Source of the DNA: Thermoplasmatota archaeon
GTDB taxonomy: Archaea; Thermoplasmatota; Thermoplasmata; Thermoplasmatales; Thermoplasmataceae
Assembly: GCA_023489435.1 (NCBI GenBank)
Contig: JAMDCA010000044.1
Coordinates: 1-51,598 of the forward strand
Length of the DNA stretch: 51,598 nucleotides
Direction of reading: 5' to 3'
The position numbers were made by a program, and so were the translations under genes. Under the pieces are notes generated by a model. The model did not search any database, was not told the origin of the DNA, and worked only from the letters and a program-made list of their open reading frames with translations. Of this stretch, positions 25,149 through 33,597 are shown in pieces (the stretch's first letter is position 1; each line of letters opens with the position of its first letter).

Positions 25149-26013
25149 TGTGAATCTTGGACCGGGTAGACTCAGAGAATTGCTGAAAAACGAATTCGTG
25201 GTTGCTCCAGGCGTCTTCAATGGAATAACAGCCCTTCTCACCGAAAAGGCTGGATTCAAGGCAGCATATCTCTCTGGATCAGGCGTAGCAGGGGCAATGG
25301 GGCTTCCTGACCTGTCCGTTACAACTTCTACTGAAGTGGCTGAAGAGATCAGGAGGATAACCTCAGTGAGCAGGGTTCCGCTCATTGTTGATGCGGATAC
25401 CGGTTTCGGAGAACCTGTGAATGTTTCCAGAACCGTCAGACTCTTTGAGGGCGCTGGAGCAGCAGCCTTGCACCTTGAGGACCAGGTTCTCCCTAAGAGG
25501 TGCGGGCACCTTAACGGGAAAAAGATCGTTGAGAGATCGGAGATGGCCAGAAAGCTCAGAATAGCATCCGACACCAGGAAGGATCCTGACTTCATGATTA
25601 TTGCCAGGACAGATGCGAGGGCGGTTAATGGCATGGAAGATGCAATAGAGCGTGCAAACCTCTATTTGGAAAGCGGTGCAGACATGATTTTTACTGAAGC
25701 TCCCGAAACTGAAGAAGAATTCAGGGAGTTCCGGAAAGGAATAAAAGGCCTGCTCCTTGCCAACATGACTGAATTTGGAAAGAGTCCTCTGCTTTCGGTT
25801 GAGGAACTCAAGAAGATAGGGTACAATGCAGTAATTTTTCCCTTGACCGCCTTCCGTGTGTCTCTTAAGGCCATGGAAAAAGCTTACAGCGACCTGAAGA
25901 CAACTGGAACACAGAGAGATTACATTGACAAACTTATGACCAGGGCTGACTTTTATGAAGTTATAGGTTATAACCAGTATGAAAGGGAAGACGCAGAGCT
26001 ATCCCGGACTTAA
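25129..26013 (+). CDS. prpB: 2-methylisocitrate lyase
   Basis: 294 residues. PEP mutase/isocitrate lyase superfamily; splits 2-methylisocitrate into pyruvate and succinate. It has PGVFNGITALLTEKAGFKA, the Mg-binding DADTGFGE (about 84-91), the substrate motif HLEDQVLPKRCGHL with the PrpB-type KRCGH active-site loop (Cys about 124), IARTDARAV and MIFTEAPE. Starts 20 nt inside prpD, indicating translational coupling, and its own end is overlapped by prpC. KRCGH is shared with isocitrate lyases, but the short length without the extra ICL domain and the context point to PrpB. Confidence 0.9.
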   Translation: MSILKDNVNLGPGRLRELLKNEFVVAPGVFNGITALLTEKAGFKAAYLSGSGVAGAMGLPDLSVTTSTEVAEEIRRITSVSRVPLIVDADTGFGEPVNVSRTVRLFEGAGAAALHLEDQVLPKRCGHLNGKKIVERSEMARKLRIASDTRKDPDFMIIARTDARAVNGMEDAIERANLYLESGADMIFTEAPETEEEFREFRKGIKGLLLANMTEFGKSPLLSVEELKKIGYNAVIFPLTAFRVSLKAMEKAYSDLKTTGTQRDYIDKLMTRADFYEVIGYNQYEREDAELSRT

Positions 26014-27091
26014 GGTGAATTACGTGGCAGAAGAGATAACAGTACCAAAAGGGCTTGTAAATGTAATTGTGGACAAGACCGCCATAGCGACCACTGACAG
26101 CAACGGCAATCTCCTGTACAGAGGATACAAAGTCGTCGACTTAGTGGAGAAGAAGGGTTTTGAGGATACGGCATACCTCATAGTAAATGGCAAGCTGCCA
26201 GACCAGAAGGAAAAGGAATATTTCTCGGCAAAGATAAGAAGCAATTTTGGTGTTGATGCAGAAGCGAGAAAAGTGATAGGAGTCCTGAAGGAAAAGGACC
26301 TCATGAGGGCACTCAGGGACATTGTTTCCTTCTACCACTATAAACATACTCAGGGGGATGACTTGATGATTGAGATGGCTGCCAAGTTTCCTGAGTTCAT
26401 CTCACTCTCATACAGGCTGGCCCACGGGCTTGAACCACTTGAGCCAATTGATGGTACATATTCAGAAAGATTCTACCACCTCATCACCGGGAAAAAGGAC
26501 CCCCTCAAGGCAAAGTACCTCGATATGCTGATGACACTTTACATGGAGCATGAATTCAATGCTTCAACGTTCGCCCTGAGAGTAACTGCTTCAACCCTGG
26601 CCGATCCCATATCTTCTTTTACGACCGCGCTGGCTACACTTAAAGGTCCGCTGCATGGTGGCGCAAATGCTGAGATACTGGATTTCTTCAAGAATTTCAA
26701 AAACACGGATGAAGCAGTGAAATACGTTGACCAGCAGATAGCAAAAGGGGAGAAGGTCATGGGATTCGGGCACAGGATATATAAAAGGCTGGACCCAAGA
26801 GCTCAATTTGTGAAGGCAAAGCTAAAGGAAATTGCCCCTGACTCAAAGGTTTTACAAATTGCAGAAGTAGTAGAAAACCGGATGTGGGAGAAAAAAAGCG
26901 TTCCTGCAAACCTGGATTTCTACGCTGCCATTTACATGGATATCCTTGGCATATCGCAGGACTTTTACACACCTATTTTCGCAGCTTCAAGGGTTTTCGG
27001 CTGGATTGCCCATTACAAAGAACAGATCGCTGACAACAGGCTCATTAGGCCGTCTTCCTCTTATTCCGGGCCACTTGGGTTGAAACTCTAA
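25979..27091 (+). CDS. prpC: 2-methylcitrate synthase / citrate synthase
   Basis: 370 residues, type I archaeal/bacterial short citrate synthase. Condenses propionyl-CoA (or acetyl-CoA) with oxaloacetate. Catalytic His residues are in GPLHGGANAE (about 223-232) and MGFGHRIYKRLDPRA (about 261-275), and the catalytic Asp lies in NLDFYAAIYMD. The oxaloacetate-binding Arg is probably in QIADNRLIRPSS near the end. The ATG lies 35 nt inside prpB. The operon context argues for methylcitrate synthase, though many archaeal enzymes accept both acyl-CoAs. A separate housekeeping citrate synthase would be expected elsewhere. Confidence 0.88.
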   Translation: MKGKTQSYPGLKVNYVAEEITVPKGLVNVIVDKTAIATTDSNGNLLYRGYKVVDLVEKKGFEDTAYLIVNGKLPDQKEKEYFSAKIRSNFGVDAEARKVIGVLKEKDLMRALRDIVSFYHYKHTQGDDLMIEMAAKFPEFISLSYRLAHGLEPLEPIDGTYSERFYHLITGKKDPLKAKYLDMLMTLYMEHEFNASTFALRVTASTLADPISSFTTALATLKGPLHGGANAEILDFFKNFKNTDEAVKYVDQQIAKGEKVMGFGHRIYKRLDPRAQFVKAKLKEIAPDSKVLQIAEVVENRMWEKKSVPANLDFYAAIYMDILGISQDFYTPIFAASRVFGWIAHYKEQIADNRLIRPSSSYSGPLGLKL

Positions 27092-27099
27092 ATTTATTG

Positions 27100-27124
27100 C
27101 CGATCTGCCCTCAAGGCAGTTCGG
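27100..27124. terminator. Hairpin between convergent prpC and JAMM genes
   Basis: CCGATCTGCC (27100-27109) and GGCAGTTCGG (27115-27124) pair over ten positions with one T-T mismatch around a 5-nt loop. It fills the gap between two convergent stop codons. No strong T tract follows on the plus strand, so it may be an RNA 3'-end stabiliser as much as a terminator. Confidence 0.45.
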
Positions 27125-27125
27125 T

Positions 27126-27488
27126 TCATATTACTCTTACTTCTACCCGGTTTCCGTTCCTATCGTAAGCTATGAAGTTGTTAATGCCATAAGGGTACCC
27201 CACAATAATGTGTATAGAACCTGTGTTCTGGAACATGTTCAGATCGGCATCGGATGGAATTGGCACGCCGGATGGGTGGGAGTGCACGGATCCGACTACG
27301 CTGAAATCGATGGGTTTATTGTAAAGGTAGAACAGAGTGTGGTGATCTCCCTGAACTGTCCCGGGAAGTATAGCGATCTCGTAGATCACATTCTTCTCCG
27401 CTTTCATAAATGCCCCAAATTCCTTTGGGTAGGAATCTAGAGAGGCTTCCATGATCATCCTGAGGGTCCGTTGCCTAATTGACCACAT
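27126..27488 (-). CDS. JAMM/MPN+ family metalloprotease-like protein
   Basis: 120 residues, a lone JAB1/MPN domain. The zinc-protease JAMM signature is complete: an upstream Glu in PKEFGAFM (about 21-28), then H69-S-H71-P-S-G and S79-x-x-D82 in IPSDADL. In archaea such proteins can remove ubiquitin-like SAMP modifiers or act in sulfur-carrier processing. The gene starts inside the end of the NAD kinase gene (14-nt overlap), so it is the last gene of a chain running from uS13. No cofactor or tail domain. The target in this organism is unknown. Confidence 0.85.
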   Translation of the reverse strand: MWSIRQRTLRMIMEASLDSYPKEFGAFMKAEKNVIYEIAILPGTVQGDHHTLFYLYNKPIDFSVVGSVHSHPSGVPIPSDADLNMFQNTGSIHIIVGYPYGINNFIAYDRNGNRVEVRVI

Positions 27489-28293
27489 GCTTGATGAGCT
27501 TCTCCCGAATTTTATCGTAGAATGAGTCCCTGAAAGTTATGAACTCTGCCTTGTTTTTAGAGGCGGTGATTTCAATCTCGTCATTCTCATTCACGGGATA
27601 TTCAGCCTGGCCGTCCAGTATTACAATGGATTCCTGGCCCGTACCAGCCAGTTTAATCCTGATTGACTGCTCTGCCGGTATAACCATTGGCCTCACTCTT
27701 GACCTGAAAGGTGCAAGGTATGTCAGGACCATTACATTCAGGGATGGATGGATGATGGGTCCGCCTGCACTGTAGTTATAGGAAGTAGACCCGATTGGAG
27801 TTGAGACAATTATGCCATCAGCGCTTCCGCTGTCAAGGAAATTCTCTCCAGCATAAATATTGAATTTTCTTATCTTGGCAATCTTGCTGGTGTGGATAAC
27901 TGCTTCATTGGTGCAGTCTAGAACCTCCAGGCCATTGATCTTGACCTTGAGCTTCATGTCTTTTTCTATCTTGTACTCTCCCTTAATGAGCTTGTATATT
28001 GAGTTTTCAACATCGCCAATTTCAACTTCTGTAAGGAATCCCAGGCCACCCATGTTTATTCCAAGTACGGGGCCCTTGGCCATCTGAGTAGCCCTCAATG
28101 CAGTACCGTCGCCCCCAACGGCAATAATTATGTCTGCGACGATTGCTTCAAGGTCAGTCCCCCTGACCTCGAGGAATTTTGCACATTCCTTGTCATATAG
28201 TTTCTGCCAGTCGTCAGGGATAAGATCAACTATCCTGCTGACAACCCTGGCACACCTCTCACAGTTCCTGCGTATTGTAAAGGCGATCCTCAT
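27475..28293 (-). CDS. nadK: NAD kinase
   Basis: 272 residues. ATP- or polyphosphate-dependent phosphorylation of NAD to NADP. The signature GGDGTALRATQ (about 59-69), GINMGGLGFLTEV (about 78-90), the NAD-binding TPIGSTSYNYSAGGPI (about 165-180) and the C-terminal VILDGQAEYPV are all present. It overlaps the IMPase/FBPase gene by 4 nt (ATGA) and the JAMM gene by 14 nt. Some archaea carry NadK fused to or paired with an inositol-phosphatase-type domain that acts on NADP, so the pairing with the upstream phosphatase could be functional. Two extra cysteines near the N-terminus (CERCARVV) are unusual. Confidence 0.93.
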   Translation of the reverse strand: MRIAFTIRRNCERCARVVSRIVDLIPDDWQKLYDKECAKFLEVRGTDLEAIVADIIIAVGGDGTALRATQMAKGPVLGINMGGLGFLTEVEIGDVENSIYKLIKGEYKIEKDMKLKVKINGLEVLDCTNEAVIHTSKIAKIRKFNIYAGENFLDSGSADGIIVSTPIGSTSYNYSAGGPIIHPSLNVMVLTYLAPFRSRVRPMVIPAEQSIRIKLAGTGQESIVILDGQAEYPVNENDEIEITASKNKAEFITFRDSFYDKIREKLIKHVVN

Positions 28294-29060
28294 ATGAGAT
28301 CACCAAGTACTTCTCTGTTTCTTGCTGCCATAATATTCGTCCTTACCGTTACATCCAAGCCCATGTTGAATTCAGAGCCACTCTGGTCCACAACAACTCC
28401 CCCAGCTTCCCGAACTATGATTACACCGGCTCCCACATCAATATTCCTGATGTATGACTCTCTTCCAACGTAAGCCATCATATCCACTGATCCCCTTGCT
28501 ACAAGTGCCATTTCAAGTGATGCACATCCAAGGGACCTGTGCCTTCCCGGGAGTTCGATCAGCTTTCGCCTCATATCGTCGCTGCATGTCCCCACACTTA
28601 TTGTATAACCATGTATGGGAACAGGAGAGACCCTGATTGGATCGCCGTTATGCCTGCTTCCCTTGCCCTTCTCCGCATAAAATACATCGCCCCTGGCAAG
28701 GTCCTTGATATAACCCCTGGTGAGGCTGTTGAAATCATCCTTTAAGGTTGCGATGGATACGGAGTAAAAAGGAATCTTGTTTTCAGCGTTAAATGTACCA
28801 TCTAGAGGATCTGTGAGAATGGTTTCGTCATAACTCCTGTCAAGGAATCCGAGCTCTTCGCTCATAATGTTGAATGGAAGATCGTTTTCTTCTACATACC
28901 TTACGATTATGTCTTCGCAGGCTTTGTCCATAGCATGGGTCGCCGTGCCATCTGCACCTATCCCTACGACATTCTTGTTCCTGTATTCGCCGCCTGATGA
29001 GCGCAGTGACTCGAATATCTGGTCCCCAATATTGGAAAAATCCCTGTAGAAATCTTCCAT
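28290..29060 (-). CDS. Inositol monophosphatase / fructose-1,6-bisphosphatase (class IV) family
   Basis: 256 residues from ATG 29060. Mg-dependent sugar phosphatase. Metal-binding motifs are visible as SEELG (about 69-73), TDPLDGTFN (about 85-93) and a late D-I-DVGAGVIIVREAGG block. Archaeal enzymes of this family dephosphorylate inositol-1-phosphate, fructose-1,6-bisphosphate and sometimes NADP. An open frame continues upstream to 29129, but that would run into the end of rpoD, and residues 1-23 of it have no family resemblance, so I use the later ATG. Ends in a 4-nt overlap with nadK. Confidence 0.85.
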   Translation of the reverse strand: MEDFYRDFSNIGDQIFESLRSSGGEYRNKNVVGIGADGTATHAMDKACEDIIVRYVEENDLPFNIMSEELGFLDRSYDETILTDPLDGTFNAENKIPFYSVSIATLKDDFNSLTRGYIKDLARGDVFYAEKGKGSRHNGDPIRVSPVPIHGYTISVGTCSDDMRRKLIELPGRHRSLGCASLEMALVARGSVDMMAYVGRESYIRNIDVGAGVIIVREAGGVVVDQSGSEFNMGLDVTVRTNIMAARNREVLGDLI

Positions 29061-29103
29061 GCTCTTACGAATAATGTCTTGGAATAAAAAATAATGTTTG
29101 GGT

Positions 29104-29925
29104 TTAATCTGGTGTCGTAAGACTCTCAAGAAGTGTGTTCAATCTCTGTGGAAGCCTTTTCAGTGCATACTCCAGAACCTCGATAGCCTTGTATGAGCCA
29201 TCTGTTTCAAACTGGAACACAAACTGGGTGTCATCTTCCACAAGCTTCACAAAGGAATAATCAAGCAACTGCCTTACGGCCTTGCAGGAATTGTCATCAG
29301 TGAACCTGATTGTCTTTGAATCCTCTGATAAGACACTTTGCGGACACTTCTCCTTTATTGATGCCCATTTCTCAAAGTCCGATTTTGTTACAACGAATTC
29401 CCTGTGGTATTTGTAAAAAACACCGGAGGTAACCTGCCACTTGGTATGTGTCTTGCCCCTTCCCATTATAGCCTCTCCCGTTACCAGGATAGCCTGTTTT
29501 GGGCCAAGTTTCACTATAGGTATGTCAGGATCGCTGGGCACAAGTTCCGGATTTCCCATTGGCTGCAGGTCCGCTGATGTAACTACAGATGGGCCTATCT
29601 TGTTGATTGAGTAGGACATTGTGCACAGAGGGCAGCCCTTTCCTTCACAAACGCACTCTTCCCTGAAGTTCATCTTCTGGTCACTGACTAGTGGAACCAG
29701 TGATAGCCTGTGTGCAACTATCTCATCAAACAATGGAAGGGATGAGTCGTAAACGTTTCCTTCCCTGTCCCTAATCTGACCGTGGTGAAATATTACCCTG
29801 TCTATTGCAAGTTTAGGAATGTCGTCCAGCAGTGTTCTTCTCAGGGCATTGGCTACGGGAGTCGTGATGCCGTCTATTGTAAACCTTATGAACCTGTCTT
29901 CTGCCTTAAGAATCTTCAGGGACAT
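29104..29925 (-). CDS. rpoD: RNA polymerase subunit Rpo3 (D)
   Basis: 273 residues from ATG 29925. Archaeal alpha-like assembly subunit that dimerises with Rpo11 to nucleate the polymerase. Opens with [19 protein letters not shown] and [21 protein letters not shown], the typical dimerisation helix, then [15 protein letters not shown]. An inserted domain carries a Cys cluster [11 protein letters not shown] (about 90-100), the kind of ferredoxin-like Fe-S site known in some archaeal D subunits. ATG 29925 is chosen because it matches the family start and has GGAG about 11 nt upstream; an in-frame ATG ten codons earlier would overlap uS11. It follows uS13-uS4-uS11, the conserved archaeal order. 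Confidence 0.93.
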   Translation of the reverse strand: MSLKILKAEDRFIRFTIDGITTPVANALRRTLLDDIPKLAIDRVIFHHGQIRDREGNVYDSSLPLFDEIVAHRLSLVPLVSDQKMNFREECVCEGKGCPLCTMSYSINKIGPSVVTSADLQPMGNPELVPSDPDIPIVKLGPKQAILVTGEAIMGRGKTHTKWQVTSGVFYKYHREFVVTKSDFEKWASIKEKCPQSVLSEDSKTIRFTDDNSCKAVRQLLDYSFVKLVEDDTQFVFQFETDGSYKAIEVLEYALKRLPQRLNTLLESLTTPD

Positions 29926-29929
29926 GTAA

Positions 29930-30313
29930 TTAAACTCTCCTTCCCCTCTTTCCACCCTTCTTCTTTGTGCCGTCGTGCGGGATCGGGGTAACTTCTTCTA
30001 TCCTCAGGATTTTGAAGCCTGCTCTTGAGAGCGCCCTGATTGCAGACTGGGCACCTGGTCCCGGGATCTTGGACTTGCTGCCTCCGGGTGCTCTTACCTT
30101 TATGATCAGATCAGAAATTTCTTTCTCCCTGAGTTTTTCAGCAATAAGGTCTGCGGCTTTCATTGCAGCATATGGGCTTGATTCTTCCCTGTCATTCCTT
30201 ACAACCATTCCGCCAGTTGCCTTGGCAATGGTTTCTGCTCCGGTTGTGTCAGTTACAAGTATAATGGTGTTATTCTGCGAGGCATAAATATGTGCGATAC
30301 CAGTTTTGTTCAT
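29930..30313 (-). CDS. rps11: 30S ribosomal protein uS11
   Basis: 127 residues. Small-subunit platform protein. Typical blocks are [54 protein letters not shown] and the basic C-terminus [13 protein letters not shown]. The ATG overlaps the stop of uS4 by 4 nt (ATGA). 4 nt after it, Rpo3 starts. Complete and of normal length, with no oddities. Confidence 0.97.
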   Translation of the reverse strand: MNKTGIAHIYASQNNTIILVTDTTGAETIAKATGGMVVRNDREESSPYAAMKAADLIAEKLREKEISDLIIKVRAPGGSKSKIPGPGAQSAIRALSRAGFKILRIEEVTPIPHDGTKKKGGKRGRRV

Positions 30314-31038
30314 TGTTTCCCTTCTCCTTTTCCTGGAGTTCTCCTTGGTCTCCGGTCATAACCTGGCCTTCCCATAGGGGGCCTTGGCCTTCTTTGCCCA
30401 TTGAATTGCGTCGGTCTCCTGGATCCTTCGGTTTTCGTCTTTGCGCCATCAGTCCCCGGAGTTTCGCCTTCTGTTCCCGGCTCTGCCGTCACTTCCTTTT
30501 CAAGAGGGCCGCTGGTGATGACCTGTCTAATTGGGTGAAGGTCGTCAGTGAACGGTGATCTTTCGTGGTAAATGATTGAGTTCTCGAGAGTGCCTTCAAC
30601 AAGCATTCCCGGTACAGTTACTCTTCTTCCATTTAATGTAACATGTCCGTGGGTGATCATCTGTCTTGCCTGTTTGGGTGTCCTTGCAAGATTCTTCTTG
30701 AAAACAATAGTCTGGAGCCTTCTTGAAAGAATATCATCAATAGAAAGGGAAAGCACGTCATCAAGAGTGGCAGTATGACTCAGTATGTTGTATCTTACAA
30801 GTCTGTGTATAAGGGCCTGAAACTGCTTTTCTGCGTTTGCATCGCTGACCCTCATTCTTGCCTGAAGGTCTCTTGCCTGGCTTCTGAATGATTTCAACAC
30901 CTCCATGCCTTTCCAGAGTTCTCTTTTGTTCTTAAGGCCGTATTTGCTGAGAATTTCCTTCTCTGCATCAATCCTGTCCTTTTGCCATGGATGTCTGGGC
31001 GTTGCGTATGTCTTTTTCGGAAATTTAGGATCTCCCAT
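30310..31038 (-). CDS. rps4: 30S ribosomal protein uS4 with a long disordered tail
   Basis: 242 residues. Binds 16S rRNA early in assembly. The N-terminal two thirds are normal: [39 protein letters not shown] and the S4 RNA-binding domain [19 protein letters not shown] / [19 protein letters not shown] (about 100-145). From about residue 180 there is a 60-residue tail, first acidic/Thr-Gly-rich then Arg-Pro-Gly-rich, longer than usual archaeal uS4 (about 170-180 residues). Eight nt separate it from uS13. The tail is probably lineage-specific and unstructured. Confidence 0.96.
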   Translation of the reverse strand: MGDPKFPKKTYATPRHPWQKDRIDAEKEILSKYGLKNKRELWKGMEVLKSFRSQARDLQARMRVSDANAEKQFQALIHRLVRYNILSHTATLDDVLSLSIDDILSRRLQTIVFKKNLARTPKQARQMITHGHVTLNGRRVTVPGMLVEGTLENSIIYHERSPFTDDLHPIRQVITSGPLEKEVTAEPGTEGETPGTDGAKTKTEGSRRPTQFNGQRRPRPPMGRPGYDRRPRRTPGKGEGKQ

Positions 31039-31046
31039 TGGTCATC

Positions 31047-31517
31047 TCACTCCTTCTTCCTCTGGACACCCATGGTGAGACCGTGCCTTCCATTGGATCT
31101 GGTTCTCTGGCCTCTGACCTTCTTGCCCTTTTCGTGCCTTACTCCTCTGTAAGACTTGATCTTCTTCATTGCGTTTATATCGTCATTGATTTGAATATCG
31201 AGATCGTTGGAAACCAGGTTCAGGTCATCTCCTGTTACCATTTCCCCTCTGTGGTTGTAAGCCCAGCTTGGTATTCCTTCGTACTGCTTTGTATCGATAT
31301 ACTCTCTTAGCTCATCCAGTTGCTTTTCGCTCAGCTCCCCAATCTTCTTGTTGGCGGGGAGTTCGAGCTCCTTTATGATCATTTGAGACAGCCTGATACC
31401 AATGCCTTTCAAATCGGCAAGCGCGAGCTGAACGGTGCGCTCTCCATCAAGGTCTCTGCTGGAGACTCTTACGATGTATTGGAAATCATCTCTCTTCTCT
31501 CTTTTTGTTTCAGCCAT
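31047..31517 (-). CDS. rps13: 30S ribosomal protein uS13
   Basis: 156 residues. Head protein contacting the P-site and 50S. DFQYIVRVSSRDLDGERTVQ, ALADLKGIGIRLSQMI, the central loop GIPSWAYNHRGEM and the C-terminal SYRGVRHEKGKKVRGQRTRS are all typical. First gene of the uS13-uS4-uS11-Rpo3-IMPase-NadK-JAMM chain; the 120-nt region upstream (31518-31637) should hold its promoter, although no textbook TATA box stands out there. Confidence 0.97.
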   Translation of the reverse strand: MAETKREKRDDFQYIVRVSSRDLDGERTVQLALADLKGIGIRLSQMIIKELELPANKKIGELSEKQLDELREYIDTKQYEGIPSWAYNHRGEMVTGDDLNLVSNDLDIQINDDINAMKKIKSYRGVRHEKGKKVRGQRTRSNGRHGLTMGVQRKKE

Positions 31518-31637
31518 TGAACCATCCTTCGTTTTTGTTTAGCTTACCCCTATTGTATCATGTATTAAGATACTTTCTTGGTCCAGATTTTTTCTGAGTG
31601 AGATTCAAACTTGGTTGGGATTTAGATTCGCATGCTA

Positions 31638-31922
31638 TTATTTATAATGGGTAAAGAGCCTATGATCCTCGCCACCGTCCAGAACACCCAGCCGAACCAG
31701 GCAATCAATCCACCCGTAAGAATAGTTCAGGGCAGCAAAGGCATTGATAAAATCCCCCTTTTCCTGGAAATGCTTTGCATCACTGTAGTAACTCTGTATC
31801 ATCTCCATGGCATTCCTGGTGAAATCGCCTAGAAAGGAGTTTTCTGGAACTGATATCTTCAGCTTTTCCAATGCCTCACTTTCAATGCTGATGTATCTTT
31901 CCACTTTTTCCTTGAGGTCCAC
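31638..31922 (-). CDS. DUF357 family helical protein
   Basis: 94 residues, all-helical, starting at GTG 31922. It shows the DUF357 pattern: YYSDAKHFQEKGDFINAFAA followed by LNYSYGWIDCLVRLGVLDG. This family is widespread in Euryarchaeota, small, and without a settled function. The gene stands alone between the ribosomal operon and a divergent ABC exporter. The C-terminal GGEDHRLFTHYK is unconserved. Confidence 0.82.
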   Translation of the reverse strand: MDLKEKVERYISIESEALEKLKISVPENSFLGDFTRNAMEMIQSYYSDAKHFQEKGDFINAFAALNYSYGWIDCLVRLGVLDGGEDHRLFTHYK

Positions 31923-32037
31923 CTTACAATAAAGCGCGAATCCATATTAGTAGTTGTACCTGTTTATAGAATGGGTTAACTAAATGCCCATATTTCCCTA
32001 TTCTTAAGTAGGTCCATTTTATCTATCAACTTATAAA

Positions 32038-32877
32038 ATGATAGAAGTGAATAACCTCGTCAAAAAATACTCAGATGGTGTTGTCGCCCTTAGAGGCATC
32101 TCTTTCAATGCAAACGAGAGACTCACGTCCATCATAGGCCGTAATGGGGCAGGAAAAACTACCCTGTTAAGAATACTTTCCACCCAGCTTATGCCCACTT
32201 CAGGTTCTGTAACAATCAACGGAATTGACATCATCCGCAAACCTGATGATATTAGGAACAAGATTGTCAGCATTCCACAGGAAGCGTCGCCCATAGGGGT
32301 TCTCACAGCTTTCGAACAAGTGAAATTATACCTTGTGGGGAGACGTTTCTCATATATGGAAGCCACCAGGGAAGCAAACAGGTCCCTCAATGAGATTGGC
32401 CTCGGAGATTTCAAGAATACTCCTACAGACACTCTTTCTGGAGGCATGAAGAGGAAAGTGTTTGTTGCTATGGCTCTTGCATCAAATGCTGAAATTGTAT
32501 TTCTCGATGAACCGACCACCGGGCTTGACCCCCTTTCCCGTATGGAAGTATGGTCCGCAATAAGGCAGATAGATTCACATGTCATCCTGACAACTCATTA
32601 CATGGAAGAGGCCATGGAACTATCTGATGAAGTTTTTCTTGTGGATACTGGAAATATTATTGAGCAGGGGACTGTTGAAAGCCTTCTCAGTAAATTCGAG
32701 GGTATGTTCAGGGCCGAGACCACAGAACCTTGCAGTGACTGTATCAGAGTGTCCAACACGTACATCCGGTACATCAAGAAAAACAAAGTTCAGGAGTATT
32801 TGGAAAAGGGCTTCACAATCAAAAACGTGACTCTCGACGACTTATTCATAAGCAGGGGGGTTAGCCTTGAATCCTAA
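32038..32877 (+). CDS. ABC exporter ATPase
   Basis: 279 residues. ATPase of an ABC-2 type exporter. Walker A is GRNGAGKTTLLRI (about 37-49), the signature LSGGMKRKVFVAMAL, Walker B IVFLDEPTTGLDPLS and the H-loop TTHYMEEA. The last 60 residues (after about 215) form the usual C-terminal extension and include CSDC (about 235-238), an unusual pair of cysteines. ATG 32038 lies just after an AT-rich promoter stretch without a Shine-Dalgarno sequence. It overlaps the permease gene by 11 nt. The exported substrate is unknown. Confidence 0.87.
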   Translation: MIEVNNLVKKYSDGVVALRGISFNANERLTSIIGRNGAGKTTLLRILSTQLMPTSGSVTINGIDIIRKPDDIRNKIVSIPQEASPIGVLTAFEQVKLYLVGRRFSYMEATREANRSLNEIGLGDFKNTPTDTLSGGMKRKVFVAMALASNAEIVFLDEPTTGLDPLSRMEVWSAIRQIDSHVILTTHYMEEAMELSDEVFLVDTGNIIEQGTVESLLSKFEGMFRAETTEPCSDCIRVSNTYIRYIKKNKVQEYLEKGFTIKNVTLDDLFISRGVSLES

Positions 32878-33589
32878 ATTCACTTTGCTGCTGGCCTGGT
32901 ATTACGGAATAAGAACAATCTCCAGAGGTCCCTCGTACATAATAGCTGCACTTAGCACCCCTCTTGCACTCCTTTTCCTGGTTTATGTCCTATCAGACGG
33001 GGCCCTGGTTAAATATGCCCTTGTTGGAGGATTCATCGCCATTGTTGCATCTGTGGCACTTCAGAGTTCTGGAGATGCTGCTTTCTTCAGGCTTCAGCTC
33101 AGAATTCAGGACCTTTATGTGGCCAGCTCAGTTTCTCCGTCCGATTATATGATTGGCCTTACACTGAGTTATCTGATGTTTTCATTGCCCGGAATTATTC
33201 TCTATGGGATTCTGGGGGCCATCTATCATCTGTTTTCTCTGTTCTCAATCCTAATGCTAATACTGGTTCTGGCTCTGCTTGTGCTTTCTACTTCCTCCAT
33301 TTCATTCATCATTTCCAGCAGCATAAAGCACATCAGAAACATCTGGGGAATTGCGGGAATACTGTCAGTCCTTATGACAATCCTGCCACCAACTTACTAT
33401 CCATATGAATCCATTCAGAGGGGGTTCCTGTACCTGCTTTCCATTACACCAGTTACACCCGCAGCAGTCGTGGCACAATATTCATTTGGGCTATCTCCTG
33501 CAATGCCGGCAGAACTGTATATCCTTATTGTGGAAACTGTTCTTTTCTTTACTATGGCGAGGTACTTGACCAGATGGCGCGAAAAGTAA
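32867..33589 (+). CDS. ABC-2 type exporter permease
   Basis: 240 residues with six predicted membrane helices, opening LLLAWYYGIRTISRGPSYII. It starts at TTG 32867 inside the ATPase gene; the purine-rich AGCAGGGGGG just before it (32851-32860) can serve as a ribosome site. ABC-2 permeases of this size usually act as dimers with the adjacent ATPase. A substrate cannot be named. Complete; its stop lies 8 nt before the convergent stop of the next gene. Confidence 0.83.
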   Translation: MNPKFTLLLAWYYGIRTISRGPSYIIAALSTPLALLFLVYVLSDGALVKYALVGGFIAIVASVALQSSGDAAFFRLQLRIQDLYVASSVSPSDYMIGLTLSYLMFSLPGIILYGILGAIYHLFSLFSILMLILVLALLVLSTSSISFIISSSIKHIRNIWGIAGILSVLMTILPPTYYPYESIQRGFLYLLSITPVTPAAVVAQYSFGLSPAMPAELYILIVETVLFFTMARYLTRWREK

Positions 33590-33597
33590 CGCCTTGT

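Noticed and set aside
25035-25634. 199-codon minus-strand ORF across the prpD/prpB junction
   Set aside because: Antisense to two clear enzyme genes; composition is that of a reverse-frame shadow.
27475-29060. NadK and the phosphatase as a single broken fusion gene
   Set aside because: Each has a full domain, its own start and stop, and a normal 4-nt ATGA overlap; this is an operon junction, not a frameshift.
29061-29129. N-terminal extension of the IMPase/FBPase gene
   Set aside because: Would overlap the end of rpoD, and its 23 residues do not resemble the family; ATG 29060 fits better.
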